Of a stretch of DNA of 64,000 bases, positions 51,166 through 60,067 are shown in pieces (the first letter of the stretch is position 1; every line of letters starts with the position of its first letter). The stretch spans positions 5,678,001-5,742,000 of the forward strand of contig CP119325.1 of assembly GCA_029202525.1 (NCBI GenBank). Reading direction: 5' to 3'. The notes under the pieces are model-generated. The model did not search any database and had not been told where the DNA came from. It was given only the letters and a program-made list of their open reading frames with translations. Source of the stretch: Candidatus Pseudomonas phytovorans (GTDB lineage: Bacteria > Pseudomonadota > Gammaproteobacteria > Pseudomonadales > Pseudomonadaceae). Position numbers and translations under genes: made by a program.

Positions 51166-51882
51166 ATGCTAATCCCACGTCACGGCGCCGCCCTGCTCAT
51201 GTCTTGCGGCTTGCTCGCCAGCCTGCCGGCGCTGGCCGCCGATGAGCCACGTTACAACCAGGTATCGCTGCGCGCTGAAGTGAGCAAGGAAGTGGCGCGC
51301 GACCTGATGGTCGTGACCCTGTACAGCGAAGCGCAGAACACCGACCCGGGCAAGCTCGCCAAGCAGATCACCGAAACCATGAACAAGGCCGTGCAGCAGT
51401 CGCGCGAGGTCAAGGACGTGAAGATAAGCCAGGGCAGCCGCAACAGCTACCCGGTGTATGACAGCAAGGGCCAGAAGATCACCGGCTGGCGCGAGCGCGC
51501 CGAGCTGCGCCTTGAAAGCGCCGACTTCCCGGCCTTGTCCCAGCTCACTGCCGACCTGCTGCAAGAGCTGAAAATGGGCGGCATGGACTTCTCCATCGCC
51601 CCGGCCACGCGCAAGTCCAGCGAGGATGCTCTGCTCAAGGATGCAGTTGATGCCTTCAAGGCCCGTGCGCAGCTGGCGACCGAGGCGCTGGGTGGCAAGG
51701 GCTACAAAGTGGTCAGCCTGAACCTCAACAGCAGCGGCTACCCACGCCCGTACCTGCGCAGTGCACCGATGGCGATGAAAGCGATGGGGGCTGATGAAGC
51801 AGCGCCAGCGCCGGATATCGAGGCGGGTACCAGTGAAGTCAGCATGAATGCCGATGGCCTGATCGAAGTGCAGATGCCGTAA
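51166..51882 (+). CDS. SIMPL-domain (DUF541) periplasmic protein
   Basis: Predicted periplasmic protein of 238 residues with a signal peptide ending in ALAA-DEP. The DUF541/SIMPL domain covers most of the mature chain (YNQVSLRAEVSKEVARDLMVVTL, GWRERAELRLES, FKARAQLATEALGGKGY). The family is related to the E. coli oxidative stress defence protein YggE; its molecular action is not known. AAGGAG precedes ATG 51166; a longer frame to 50977 is not supported. A REP element follows. Confidence 0.9.
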   Translation: MLIPRHGAALLMSCGLLASLPALAADEPRYNQVSLRAEVSKEVARDLMVVTLYSEAQNTDPGKLAKQITETMNKAVQQSREVKDVKISQGSRNSYPVYDSKGQKITGWRERAELRLESADFPALSQLTADLLQELKMGGMDFSIAPATRKSSEDALLKDAVDAFKARAQLATEALGGKGYKVVSLNLNSSGYPRPYLRSAPMAMKAMGADEAAPAPDIEAGTSEVSMNADGLIEVQMP

Positions 51883-51895
51883 CAGTTACGACGTA

Positions 51896-51984
51896 CCTGT
51901 GGGGGCGGGCATGCCCGCGAAAAAGCCTACCCGATTGATGGCACGGGCTTCGCCCGTGTTCGCGGGCACGCCCGCTCCCACAGG
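51896..51984. repeat. REP-type inverted repeat 7
   Basis: Arms 51896-51920 and 51961-51984 with one mismatch in the core (GGGGGCGGGC on the left), and an inner hairpin GCACGGGCTTCGCCCGTG in the loop. It follows the SIMPL-domain gene. Confidence 0.9.
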
Positions 51985-52274
51985 GACCATACCCACCCGC
52001 AAAATTAGCGTTTTCAGACCTTTCCTACGCACCATAAAGGTGCCTCCTACATTTACTCCCGCCTCGAAATATCCCGCAAAATGCCATCATTTTGCCTGCG
52101 CAAACGTTTAACTTCGCCGAAAGTTATACTGATGCGACATCCATGTACGGTCGTACCACTTTTCCGGCGCCAACTATCCTTCTCCCTGTTGCATTGGGAA
52201 CACCCCCTGCATAAGTATCTTCAGGTCGGCTCACGAGGCCACCTCATCCAAAAAATGACAACAATGAGGCCACC
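51985..52274. other. Upstream region of the dpp cluster
   Basis: A 290-base AT-richer stretch before the first binding-protein gene, the only long gap in the peptide-uptake cluster and so the likely main promoter region. TATACT at 52125-52130 could be a -10 box but its -35 partner is poor. No repeat or coding frame stands out. Confidence 0.4.
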
Positions 52275-53900
52275 ATGCTCAAACACGCAGTCATTCCGTT
52301 CCTGCTTGGCGCAGGTTTGCTCACCGGCGCACCGACGGCCCTGGCCGCGTCCAGCCTGGTGTTTTGCTCCGAAGGCAGCCCGGCAGGTTTCGACCCGGGG
52401 CAGTACACCACCGGGACCGACTTCGACGCCTCGGCCGAGACCGTGTTCAACCGCCTGACCCAGTTCGAACGCGGCGGTACCGCAGTGATCCCGGGCCTGG
52501 CGACCAAATGGGAGGTATCCGACGACGGCAAGGCCTACACCTTCCACCTGCGTGAAGGGGTGAAGTTCCACACCACCGACTACTTCAAGCCCAGCCGCCT
52601 GTTCAACGCCGACGACGTGCTGTTCACCTTCAACCGCATGCTCGACAAGGACCACCCGTTCCGCAAGGCCTCCCCCACCGAGTTCCCGTACTTCACCGAC
52701 ATGGGCATGGACAAGAACATCGCCAAGGTGGAGAAGGTCGACGAGCACACGGTCAGGTTCACCCTCAACGAGGTCGACGCCGCGTTCATCCAGAACCTGG
52801 CCATGAGCTTCGCCTCTATCCAGTCCGCCGAATACGCCGACCAACTGCTCAAAAACGGCAAGGCCACCGACATCAACCAGAAGCCGATCGGCACCGGCCC
52901 GTTCGTGTTCAGCAAGTACGAGAAGGACGCGCAGATCCGCTTCAAGGGCAACAAGGACTACTGGAAGCCCGAAGACGTGAAGATCGACAACCTGATCTTC
53001 GCCATCACCACCGATGCCTCGGTGCGCATGCAAAGACTGAAGAAGAACGAGTGCCAGGTCACCTTGTTCCCGCGCCCGGCCGACATCGAGCCGCTAAAGG
53101 CCGACAAGAACTTGCAGATGCCACACCAGGCCGGCTTCAACCTCGGCTACATCGCCTATAACGTGATGGACAAGATCAAGGGCAGCAACGAACCCAACCC
53201 GATGGCCCAGCTGAAAGTCCGCCAGGCGCTGGACATGGCCGTGGACAAGAAGCAGATCATCAAGTCGGTCTACCAAGGTGCCGGCCAGCTGGCAGTCAAC
53301 GGCATGCCGCCGACCCAGTGGTCCTACGACGACAGCATCAAGGACGCACCGTTCGACCCCGAGAAAGCCAAGCAACTGCTGAAGGAAGCAGGTATCAAGG
53401 AAGGCACCGAGATCACCCTGTGGGCCATGCCCGTGCAACGCCCGTACAACCCCAATGCCAAGCTGATGGCCGAAATGTTGCAATCCGACTGGGCCAAGAT
53501 CGGCATCAAGGCGAAGATCGTCAGCTATGAATGGGGCGAGTACATCAAACGCTCCAAAGCCGGCGAACAGGGCGCCATGCTGATCGGCTGGAGCGGTGAC
53601 AATGGTGACCCGGACAACTGGCTGGGCACCCTCTACGGCTGCGATGCTGTCGACGGCAACAACTTCTCCAAGTGGTGCTACAAACCCTACGACGACCTGA
53701 TCCAGCAGGCAAAAGCCACCTCCGACCAGGCCAAACGCACCGAGCTGTACCAAAAGGCGCAGCACATCCTCAAGGAGCAGGTACCGATCACCCCGATCGC
53801 CCACTCCACCGTGTACCAGCCCATGAGCGCCAAGGTGAAGGACTTCAAGATCAGCCCGTTTGCGCTGAACGCCTTCTACGGCGTCAGCGTGGACAAATAG
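52275..53900 (+). CDS. dppA1: Di/oligopeptide ABC transporter substrate-binding protein 1
   Basis: Family 5 periplasmic binding protein (SBP_bac_5) of 541 residues. The signal peptide ends in ALAA. The N-terminal SLVFCSEGSPAGFDPGQYTT is the DppA-type signature; AEYADQLLKNGK and NPNAKLMAEMLQSDW follow. It is the first of three related binding proteins in the cluster and is close to the second one. It hands di- or oligopeptides to DppBCDF. The number suffix is mine and only marks order. Confidence 0.95.
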   Translation: MLKHAVIPFLLGAGLLTGAPTALAASSLVFCSEGSPAGFDPGQYTTGTDFDASAETVFNRLTQFERGGTAVIPGLATKWEVSDDGKAYTFHLREGVKFHTTDYFKPSRLFNADDVLFTFNRMLDKDHPFRKASPTEFPYFTDMGMDKNIAKVEKVDEHTVRFTLNEVDAAFIQNLAMSFASIQSAEYADQLLKNGKATDINQKPIGTGPFVFSKYEKDAQIRFKGNKDYWKPEDVKIDNLIFAITTDASVRMQRLKKNECQVTLFPRPADIEPLKADKNLQMPHQAGFNLGYIAYNVMDKIKGSNEPNPMAQLKVRQALDMAVDKKQIIKSVYQGAGQLAVNGMPPTQWSYDDSIKDAPFDPEKAKQLLKEAGIKEGTEITLWAMPVQRPYNPNAKLMAEMLQSDWAKIGIKAKIVSYEWGEYIKRSKAGEQGAMLIGWSGDNGDPDNWLGTLYGCDAVDGNNFSKWCYKPYDDLIQQAKATSDQAKRTELYQKAQHILKEQVPITPIAHSTVYQPMSAKVKDFKISPFALNAFYGVSVDK

Positions 53901-53909
53901 AGTAACCCC

Positions 53910-53933
53910 GGCACCCGTCAAACGGCGGGTGCC
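53910..53933 (+). other. Intercistronic hairpin after dppA1
   Basis: GGCACCCG (53910-53917) pairs with CGGGTGCC (53926-53933). No T-tract follows beyond CTTC, so it likely protects or trims the upstream mRNA rather than stopping transcription fully. Confidence 0.65.
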
Positions 53934-54046
53934 CTTCACACTCTCCACCTCTTCATGTCGTCCTGCGGCCATCCGCTGCGGGGTCGGCGAACTGTTGCCG
54001 CCATTCGTACCCCGAGGCGGTGCAAACAGATGAAAAAGGATTTGCC

Positions 54047-55639
54047 ATGCGCCACGCTACTTGCCTTTCGACCCTGCTGGCCCTGGGTCTGATAAGCCAA
54101 TCCCCGATCCTGCTGGCCAACAACCTGGTGTTCTGCTCCGAGGGCAGCCCTGCGGGTTTTGACACCGCACAGTACACCAGCGCCACCGACAACGACGCCG
54201 CCGAACCGATCTACAACCGCCTGGTCGAGTTCGAGCGCGGTGGCACTGCCGTGCACCCTGCCCTGGCTACCCGCTGGGAAGTGTCCGACGATGGATTGCG
54301 CTACACCTTCCACCTGCGTGAAGGGGTGAAGTTCCACAGCAACAAGGCCTTCAGCCCAAGCCGCGATTTCAACGCCGACGACGTGCTGTTCACCTTCAAC
54401 CGTATGCTCGACAAAAGCCACCCGTTCCGCCGGGCGTACCCCACCGAGTTCCCCTACTTCGTCAGCATGGGCCTGGACAAGAACATTGCCCAGGTCGAAA
54501 AGGTCGACCCGCTCACCGTGGTATTCACCCTCAACACGGTCGACGCCGCGTTCATCCAGAACCTGGCCATGAGTTTCGCCTCGATTCTGTCTGCCGAGTA
54601 CGCCGAAAAACTGCTGGCCAGCGGTCGCCCCAGCGACATCAACCAGCAGCCGATCGGTACCGGGGCGTTCGTGTTCCAGCGTTATCAGAAGGATTCGCAG
54701 ATCCGCTACAAGGGCAACAAGGATTATTGGGCACCGGACCAGGTGAAGCTCGACAACCTGGTGTTTTCAATCAATATCGACCCCTCGGTGCGTATCCAGA
54801 AGCTGCGCCGCAACGAGTGCCAGGTCACCCTGCACCCACGCCCGGCCGACCTGCCGGCACTGAAGGCCGACAGCAAGCTGCAGGTACTGCAGCAGCCAGG
54901 CTTCAACCTCGGCTACATCGCCTACAACACCCAGCATCCGCCGTTCGACCGCCTGGAGGTGCGCCAGGCAATGGACATGGCGGTGAACAAAAAAGCCATC
55001 ATCCAGGCGGTGTATCAAGACTCCGGCCAATTGGCGGTCAACGCCATGCCACCGACCCAGTGGTCCTATGACGAAAGCCTCAAGGACGCACCCTACGCCC
55101 CGGAAAAGGCCAAACAGTTGCTGCAGGGGGCCGGCGTCAAGCCTGGCACCGAAATCACCCTCTGGGCCATGCCGGTGCAACGCCCCTACAACCCCAACGC
55201 CAAGCTGATGGCCGAAATGCTCCAGGCCGACTGGAACAAGCTGGGCTTGAAGGTGCGCATCGTCAGCTACGAATGGGGCGAATACATCAAGCGCATGAAA
55301 AGCGGCGAGCACGACATTGCCCTGATTGGCTGGACCGGTGACAACGGCGACCCGGACAACTGGCTGGGCACTCTCTATAGCTGCGATGCCATCGGCAGCA
55401 ACAACTACTCGCTGTGGTGCGACCCGCAGTACGACAGCCTGGTCAAGCAGGCCAAACAGGTGACCGACCGCACGCAACGCAGCGCCCTGTACCAGCAGGC
55501 CCAGCAGCGGCTCAAACAGCAGGTGCCGATTACCCCGGTTGCGCATTCCACGGTGAACCAGCCGCTTAGCGTCAAGGTTTCCGGGTTCAAAGTGAGCCCG
55601 TTTGGGCGCAATGATTTTTCCGGTGTGAGTGTTGATTAA
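54047..55639 (+). CDS. dppA2: Di/oligopeptide ABC transporter substrate-binding protein 2
   Basis: Family 5 binding protein of 530 residues, clearly a paralogue of the preceding gene product (shared NLVFCSEGSPAGFD, PPTQWSYD, EITLWAMPVQRPYNPN). Signal peptide MRHATCLSTLLALGLISQSPILLA. ATG 54047 has AAGGA 6 bases upstream. The likely role is to widen the range of peptides captured. Confidence 0.94.
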   Translation: MRHATCLSTLLALGLISQSPILLANNLVFCSEGSPAGFDTAQYTSATDNDAAEPIYNRLVEFERGGTAVHPALATRWEVSDDGLRYTFHLREGVKFHSNKAFSPSRDFNADDVLFTFNRMLDKSHPFRRAYPTEFPYFVSMGLDKNIAQVEKVDPLTVVFTLNTVDAAFIQNLAMSFASILSAEYAEKLLASGRPSDINQQPIGTGAFVFQRYQKDSQIRYKGNKDYWAPDQVKLDNLVFSINIDPSVRIQKLRRNECQVTLHPRPADLPALKADSKLQVLQQPGFNLGYIAYNTQHPPFDRLEVRQAMDMAVNKKAIIQAVYQDSGQLAVNAMPPTQWSYDESLKDAPYAPEKAKQLLQGAGVKPGTEITLWAMPVQRPYNPNAKLMAEMLQADWNKLGLKVRIVSYEWGEYIKRMKSGEHDIALIGWTGDNGDPDNWLGTLYSCDAIGSNNYSLWCDPQYDSLVKQAKQVTDRTQRSALYQQAQQRLKQQVPITPVAHSTVNQPLSVKVSGFKVSPFGRNDFSGVSVD

Positions 55640-55652
55640 GCGTTAGCCAGTA

Positions 55653-55764
55653 CCGGCCTCTTCGCGGCGGTTCGGCGCCCCGACTTCCCCGCTCCCACAG
55701 GATCACTACAGGATCGCAACTTGCGCCCTACCTGTGGGAGCGGGCGAGCCCGCGAAGAGGCCGG
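55653..55764. repeat. REP-type inverted repeat 8, degenerate
   Basis: The right arm (55731-55764) is intact with GGGAGCGGGC; the left arm is broken into 55653-55667 and 55689-55701 by about 21 foreign bases. It lies between the second binding protein and the porin gene. It looks like a decayed copy. Confidence 0.8.
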
Positions 55765-55868
55765 CACAGCCAACACAACGCCCCCAATTTTGCCCGGAGA
55801 TCCCGCGGCAACCCTGGCAACACCGCAACAACCATCCGGCCCACAAGGCCGGCAATAACTAGAAAAAA

Positions 55869-57263
55869 ATGGGAGCTTCAACCTTGAGAGTATTCACCCT
55901 GACCGCACTGGCCTTATCCATCAGTGCCTTTTCCACCGTCGCCCAGGCCAACACCCAAAGCCAGGACTTCGTGCCCATCACCCTCAAAGGCAGTAGCGAG
56001 CAAGCGCAAGCCAGCGGCTTCATCGACGGCCAGAGCCTGTCCGGCACCACCCGCAACTGGTACGCCCGAGAGCGCGCTGCACGTGCTCCGCTGTGGCGCT
56101 ACTACAAGAGCGACGGCACCCGCCAACCCACCCACAGCCGGGAAAACTGGCTGCAGGGCACCATACTCAACTACAGCTCCGGTTTCACCCAGGGCACTGT
56201 TGGCATCGCAGTCGAAGCCGCTGCCTACAATGCCATCGCTCTGCAACAAAGCCGCCAGGCTGTCGCCGGTCCCAACAACCGCACCTTGACCCACAGCGAT
56301 GGCGACCCCATCGGCCAGTGGAGCAAACTGGGCCTGGGCAACATCAAGGCGCGCGTGTCCAACACCACCCTTACCCTGGGCCGTCAGTCGGTGGACACGC
56401 CAATGATCGCCTACATCGGCAACCGCGCCCTCCCATCCAGCTTCCAGGGCGCATTCCTGCACAGCGCCGAATTCGACAACCTCAGCTTCGACCTGGGCAC
56501 CTTCGACCGTGTCTCGCCGCGCACCGAACAAAGCCTCAGCAAGTTCCGCAGCGAATACAGCGCCACCGGCGTGGAAACCGACCGTGCCAGCACAGCCGGC
56601 ATCAACTACCAGCCGTTCAAGAGCCTCAACACCAGCCTGTACGCCACCAAGGTCGACGACTTCTGGAACCAGTACTACTTCGGCGCCAACCACGTACTCG
56701 GCGACAACGCAGTGCTCAGCCTGAGCACAGGCCTGAACTACTACAAGACCGTCGACGCCGGCAGCCAGAAGATGGGCAAGATCGACAACGACACTTACAG
56801 CCTGTCGCTCGACCTGACCCACCAGGCCCACACCCTCGGTGCCTCCTGGCAGCAGGTCAACGGCAACGAGTACTTCGACTACCTGCACGAAACCAACGGC
56901 ATCTACCTGGCCAACTCGCTGCTGTCGGACTTCAACGGCCCCAACGAAAAATCGCTGAAGATCTCCTACGTGCTGAACATGGCGCCCTACGGCGTGCCGG
57001 GCCTGAAGTTCAACCTGTACAACGCCCGCGGCTGGGGCATCGACGGCACCCACTACCGTGGCACCGCCTACGACGTGAAGGGCCTGAACGGCGAAACCCA
57101 CTACGAGTGGGGCATCGGCACCAGCTACGCCGTGCAGAGCGGGCCGCTGAAAGACACCAGCATCCGCGCCACCTACACCACTCACCGCGCCAGCAAGGCG
57201 CAGGGTGATGGCAGCCTGGATGAGTTCCGCGTGGTAACCACCATTCCATTCAACATTCTTTGA
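55869..57263 (+). CDS. opdP: OprD-family outer membrane porin
   Basis: Outer membrane channel of 464 residues in the OprD family, with a signal peptide ending in AQA and an 18-strand barrel expected. Family signs are ASGFIDGQSLSGTTRNWYARE, LGRQSVDTPMIAYI and the final strand VVTTIPFNIL. Its place inside the dpp cluster matches OpdP (P. aeruginosa), which admits dipeptides. The peptide path would be porin, then binding proteins, then DppBCDF. Confidence 0.92.
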   Translation: MGASTLRVFTLTALALSISAFSTVAQANTQSQDFVPITLKGSSEQAQASGFIDGQSLSGTTRNWYARERAARAPLWRYYKSDGTRQPTHSRENWLQGTILNYSSGFTQGTVGIAVEAAAYNAIALQQSRQAVAGPNNRTLTHSDGDPIGQWSKLGLGNIKARVSNTTLTLGRQSVDTPMIAYIGNRALPSSFQGAFLHSAEFDNLSFDLGTFDRVSPRTEQSLSKFRSEYSATGVETDRASTAGINYQPFKSLNTSLYATKVDDFWNQYYFGANHVLGDNAVLSLSTGLNYYKTVDAGSQKMGKIDNDTYSLSLDLTHQAHTLGASWQQVNGNEYFDYLHETNGIYLANSLLSDFNGPNEKSLKISYVLNMAPYGVPGLKFNLYNARGWGIDGTHYRGTAYDVKGLNGETHYEWGIGTSYAVQSGPLKDTSIRATYTTHRASKAQGDGSLDEFRVVTTIPFNIL

Positions 57264-57270
57264 CCGCTGG

Positions 57271-57303
57271 CGCCACGGTCCCCTTTCCTAGCGGGCCGTG
57301 GCG
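57271..57303 (+). other. Intercistronic hairpin after opdP
   Basis: CGCCACGG (57271-57278) pairs with CCGTGGCG (57296-57303) around 17 bases. It has no T-run after it and lies in the 81-base gap between the porin and the third binding protein. Confidence 0.6.
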
Positions 57304-57344
57304 GCTACGCTGGAATCAATGCAAAAGCAGGGAGTCTTTAACCC

Positions 57345-58955
57345 ATGCAGAAAGCTTTCATCAACTCGCTACCATTACGCCTGGCGCTGGCCGCGCTGGT
57401 GCTGGGCAGCGCCACGCAGCTGGCGGCCAAGCCGCTGGTGGTGTGCACCGAAGCCAGCCCGGAAGGGTTCGACGTTGTTCAGTACACCACCGGGGTCACC
57501 TTCGATGCCGCCGCAGAAACGCTGTTCAACCGCCTGGTCGACTTCAAGCCCGGCACGACCGATATCGAACCGGCTCTGGCCGAACGCTGGGACATTTCAG
57601 CCGACGGCCTGACCTACACCTTCCACCTGCGCCAGGGGGTTAAATTCCACAGCACCGACTACTTCACGCCCACCCGCGAATTCAACGCCGATGATGTGCT
57701 GTGGAGCCTGCGACGCCAGCTCGACCCTGCGCACCCATGGCATGACAAGACCAGCGTCGGCTACCCGTATTTTGAGAGCATGAACTTCAAAAGCTTGCTC
57801 AAGTCCGTGAACAAGACCGACGACCACACCGTGGTGATCACCCTCACCCGCCCTGAAGCGCCTTTCCTGCGCGACATGGCCATGAATTTCACTTCGATCT
57901 ACTCCGCCGAATACGGCGACCAGTTGCTCAAGGCCGGCAAGACCGCCGAGCTGAACAGCAAGCCGATCGGCACTGGCCCGTTCATCTTCCAGCGCTACAA
58001 CAAAGACGCCCAGGTGCGCTTCAAACCAAACCCGGACTACTTCCGCGGCAAGCCACCCGCCGATGCTCTGATTTTCGCCATCGCCACCGACAGCAACGTG
58101 CGCCTGCAGAAGCTGCGCGCCAACGAATGCCAGATCGCGATTTACCCCAAACCGGAAGACGTGCCGTCGATAAAGGCCGACCCCAAGCTCAAGGTGGCAG
58201 AGACCGAAGCGCTGGTCACCGGCTACATCGCCATGAATACCGAGCACAAGTACCTCAACGATGTGCGTGTGCGTAAAGCCATCAACATGGCCTTCGATCG
58301 TCAGGCCCACGTTGACCAGCTATTTGGAAAGGGCAATGCGCTAGTCGGCGTGAACCCCTATCCACCGACCATGATCGGGTACAACACCAGTAACCAGAAC
58401 CCCCCACGCGACCTCGACAAGGCACGCGCCCTGCTCAAAGAGGCTGGCGTACCGGAGGGCACAGTGATCACGCTGTTTACCCGCAACGGCGGCGGCATGA
58501 CCAACCCGAACCCGCGCCTGTCAGCCGAGATGCTGCAGGCCGACCTGAAACAGATCGGCCTGAAGCTGGATATCCGGGTGATGGAGTGGGCGGAAATGCT
58601 GCGCCGCGCCAAAAATGGCGAGGCCGACCTGGTATCCACCGGCTGGGCTGGCGACAACGGCGACCCAGACAACTTCCTCGGCCCGCTACTCAGCTGCGAG
58701 GCGGCAAAGAACGGCGAGAACTACGCCCGCTGGTGCAACTCGAAATTCCAGGAACTGATCAGCCGCGCCCGCGAAGTGGTCGACAACGAGGAACGCGCAA
58801 GGCTCTATAGCGAGGCATTGAAGGTGTACGATGACGACCAACCCTGGATCAGCATGGCCCACCCCAAGGTGTTCACGGCCATGCGTGACAACGTGGAGGG
58901 CTACGTGATCAGCCCTCTGACCAAAAACAACTTCGCCACCACCAAGGTGAAGTAG
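57345..58955 (+). CDS. dppA3: Di/oligopeptide ABC transporter substrate-binding protein 3
   Basis: Family 5 binding protein of 536 residues with a signal peptide ending near QLAA. It shares PLVVCTEASPEGFDVVQYTT and the C-terminal SMAHPKVF segment with the family but is more distant from the first two. Since it adjoins dppB it may be the main partner of DppBCDF. ATG 57345; a weak GGAG lies upstream. Confidence 0.94.
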   Translation: MQKAFINSLPLRLALAALVLGSATQLAAKPLVVCTEASPEGFDVVQYTTGVTFDAAAETLFNRLVDFKPGTTDIEPALAERWDISADGLTYTFHLRQGVKFHSTDYFTPTREFNADDVLWSLRRQLDPAHPWHDKTSVGYPYFESMNFKSLLKSVNKTDDHTVVITLTRPEAPFLRDMAMNFTSIYSAEYGDQLLKAGKTAELNSKPIGTGPFIFQRYNKDAQVRFKPNPDYFRGKPPADALIFAIATDSNVRLQKLRANECQIAIYPKPEDVPSIKADPKLKVAETEALVTGYIAMNTEHKYLNDVRVRKAINMAFDRQAHVDQLFGKGNALVGVNPYPPTMIGYNTSNQNPPRDLDKARALLKEAGVPEGTVITLFTRNGGGMTNPNPRLSAEMLQADLKQIGLKLDIRVMEWAEMLRRAKNGEADLVSTGWAGDNGDPDNFLGPLLSCEAAKNGENYARWCNSKFQELISRAREVVDNEERARLYSEALKVYDDDQPWISMAHPKVFTAMRDNVEGYVISPLTKNNFATTKVK

Positions 58956-58966
58956 AACAACAACGA

Positions 58967-58995
58967 CCGCCGGCCACCCAAACGGGGCCCGGCGG
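58967..58995 (+). other. Intercistronic hairpin between dppA3 and dppB
   Basis: CCGCCGG (58967-58973) pairs with CCGGCGG (58989-58995). The usual place for a hairpin that gives more binding protein than permease from one mRNA. Confidence 0.65.
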
Positions 58996-59046
58996 CACTG
59001 CCGTAGCGTGCTGGTTGCCGCGCGGCCTGATGAGGTAACCCTGACA

Positions 59047-60057
59047 ATGTTGAGCTTTATTGCCCGGCGCCTTGGCCTGCTGATACCGACCTTTTTCGGC
59101 ATCACTTTGCTGACCTTCGCGCTCATACGCCTGATCCCCGGCGACCCGGTGGAAGTGATGATGGGCGAGCGCAGGGTCGACCCCGAAATGCATGCCCAGG
59201 CCATGGAGCGTCTTGGCCTGAACAAACCACTGCCGGCTCAGTACCTGGATTACGTCGGCAAGCTGGCCCAGGGCGATCTGGGCGAGTCGCTGCGTACCCG
59301 CGAAAGCGTCTGGACCGAATTCCTCACCCTGTTCCCGGCCACCCTCGAACTGGCCTTCGCTGCCCTGCTGTTCGCCGGCATCGTCGGCCTGCTGGCCGGG
59401 GTGATCGCTGCGCTCAAGCGCGGCTCGCTGTTCGACCACGGGGTCATGGGCATATCGCTGGCCGGCTATTCCATGCCGATCTTCTGGTGGGGCCTCATCC
59501 TGATCATGTTCTTCTCGGTGAGCCTGGGCTGGACCCCAGTGTCCGGGCGCATCGACCTGCTTTACGACATCGAGCCGAAAACCGGCTTCATGCTAATCGA
59601 CACCCTGCTCAGCGACGAAGAAGGCGCGTTCAAGGACGCGGTGATGCACCTGATTTTACCGTCCATCGTGCTCGGCACCATCCCGCTGGCAGTGATCGCC
59701 CGCATGACCCGCTCGTCAATGCTCGAAGTGCTGCGCGAAGACTATATCCGCACCGCACGCGCAAAAGGCCTGTCGCCTGCTCGTGTGGTGTTCGTGCACG
59801 GCTTGCGCAACGCCCTGATCCCGGTACTGACCGTGTTCGGCCTGCAGGTCGGCACCTTGCTGGCGGGCGCAGTGCTGACCGAAACCATCTTTTCCTGGCC
59901 GGGCATCGGCAAATGGCTGATCGAAGCCATCGGTGCCCGTGACTACCCCGTGGTCCAGAACGGCATCCTGTTGATCGCCTGCCTGGTGATTCTGGTCAAC
60001 TTCGTCGTGGATATCCTCTACGGCCTGGCCAACCCACGCATCCGTCATCAGCGCTGA
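59047..60057 (+). CDS. dppB: Dipeptide ABC transporter permease DppB
   Basis: Inner membrane permease of 336 residues with about six helices. The N-terminal RRLGLLIPTFFGITLLTFALIRLIPGDPV and the inner-membrane-component (EAA) region DYIRTARAKGLSPARVVFVHGLRNALIP are typical. ATG 59047 is the DppB-type start (MLSFIARRLG). dppC follows after 10 bases. Confidence 0.97.
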   Translation: MLSFIARRLGLLIPTFFGITLLTFALIRLIPGDPVEVMMGERRVDPEMHAQAMERLGLNKPLPAQYLDYVGKLAQGDLGESLRTRESVWTEFLTLFPATLELAFAALLFAGIVGLLAGVIAALKRGSLFDHGVMGISLAGYSMPIFWWGLILIMFFSVSLGWTPVSGRIDLLYDIEPKTGFMLIDTLLSDEEGAFKDAVMHLILPSIVLGTIPLAVIARMTRSSMLEVLREDYIRTARAKGLSPARVVFVHGLRNALIPVLTVFGLQVGTLLAGAVLTETIFSWPGIGKWLIEAIGARDYPVVQNGILLIACLVILVNFVVDILYGLANPRIRHQR

Positions 60058-60067
60058 GGCCCAAGCC

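Noticed and set aside
52081..52274. Sigma-54 (-24/-12) promoter before the dpp cluster
   Set aside because: GG and GC pairs at the right spacing occur only in REP arms; no TGGCAC-N5-TTGC match near the gene start.
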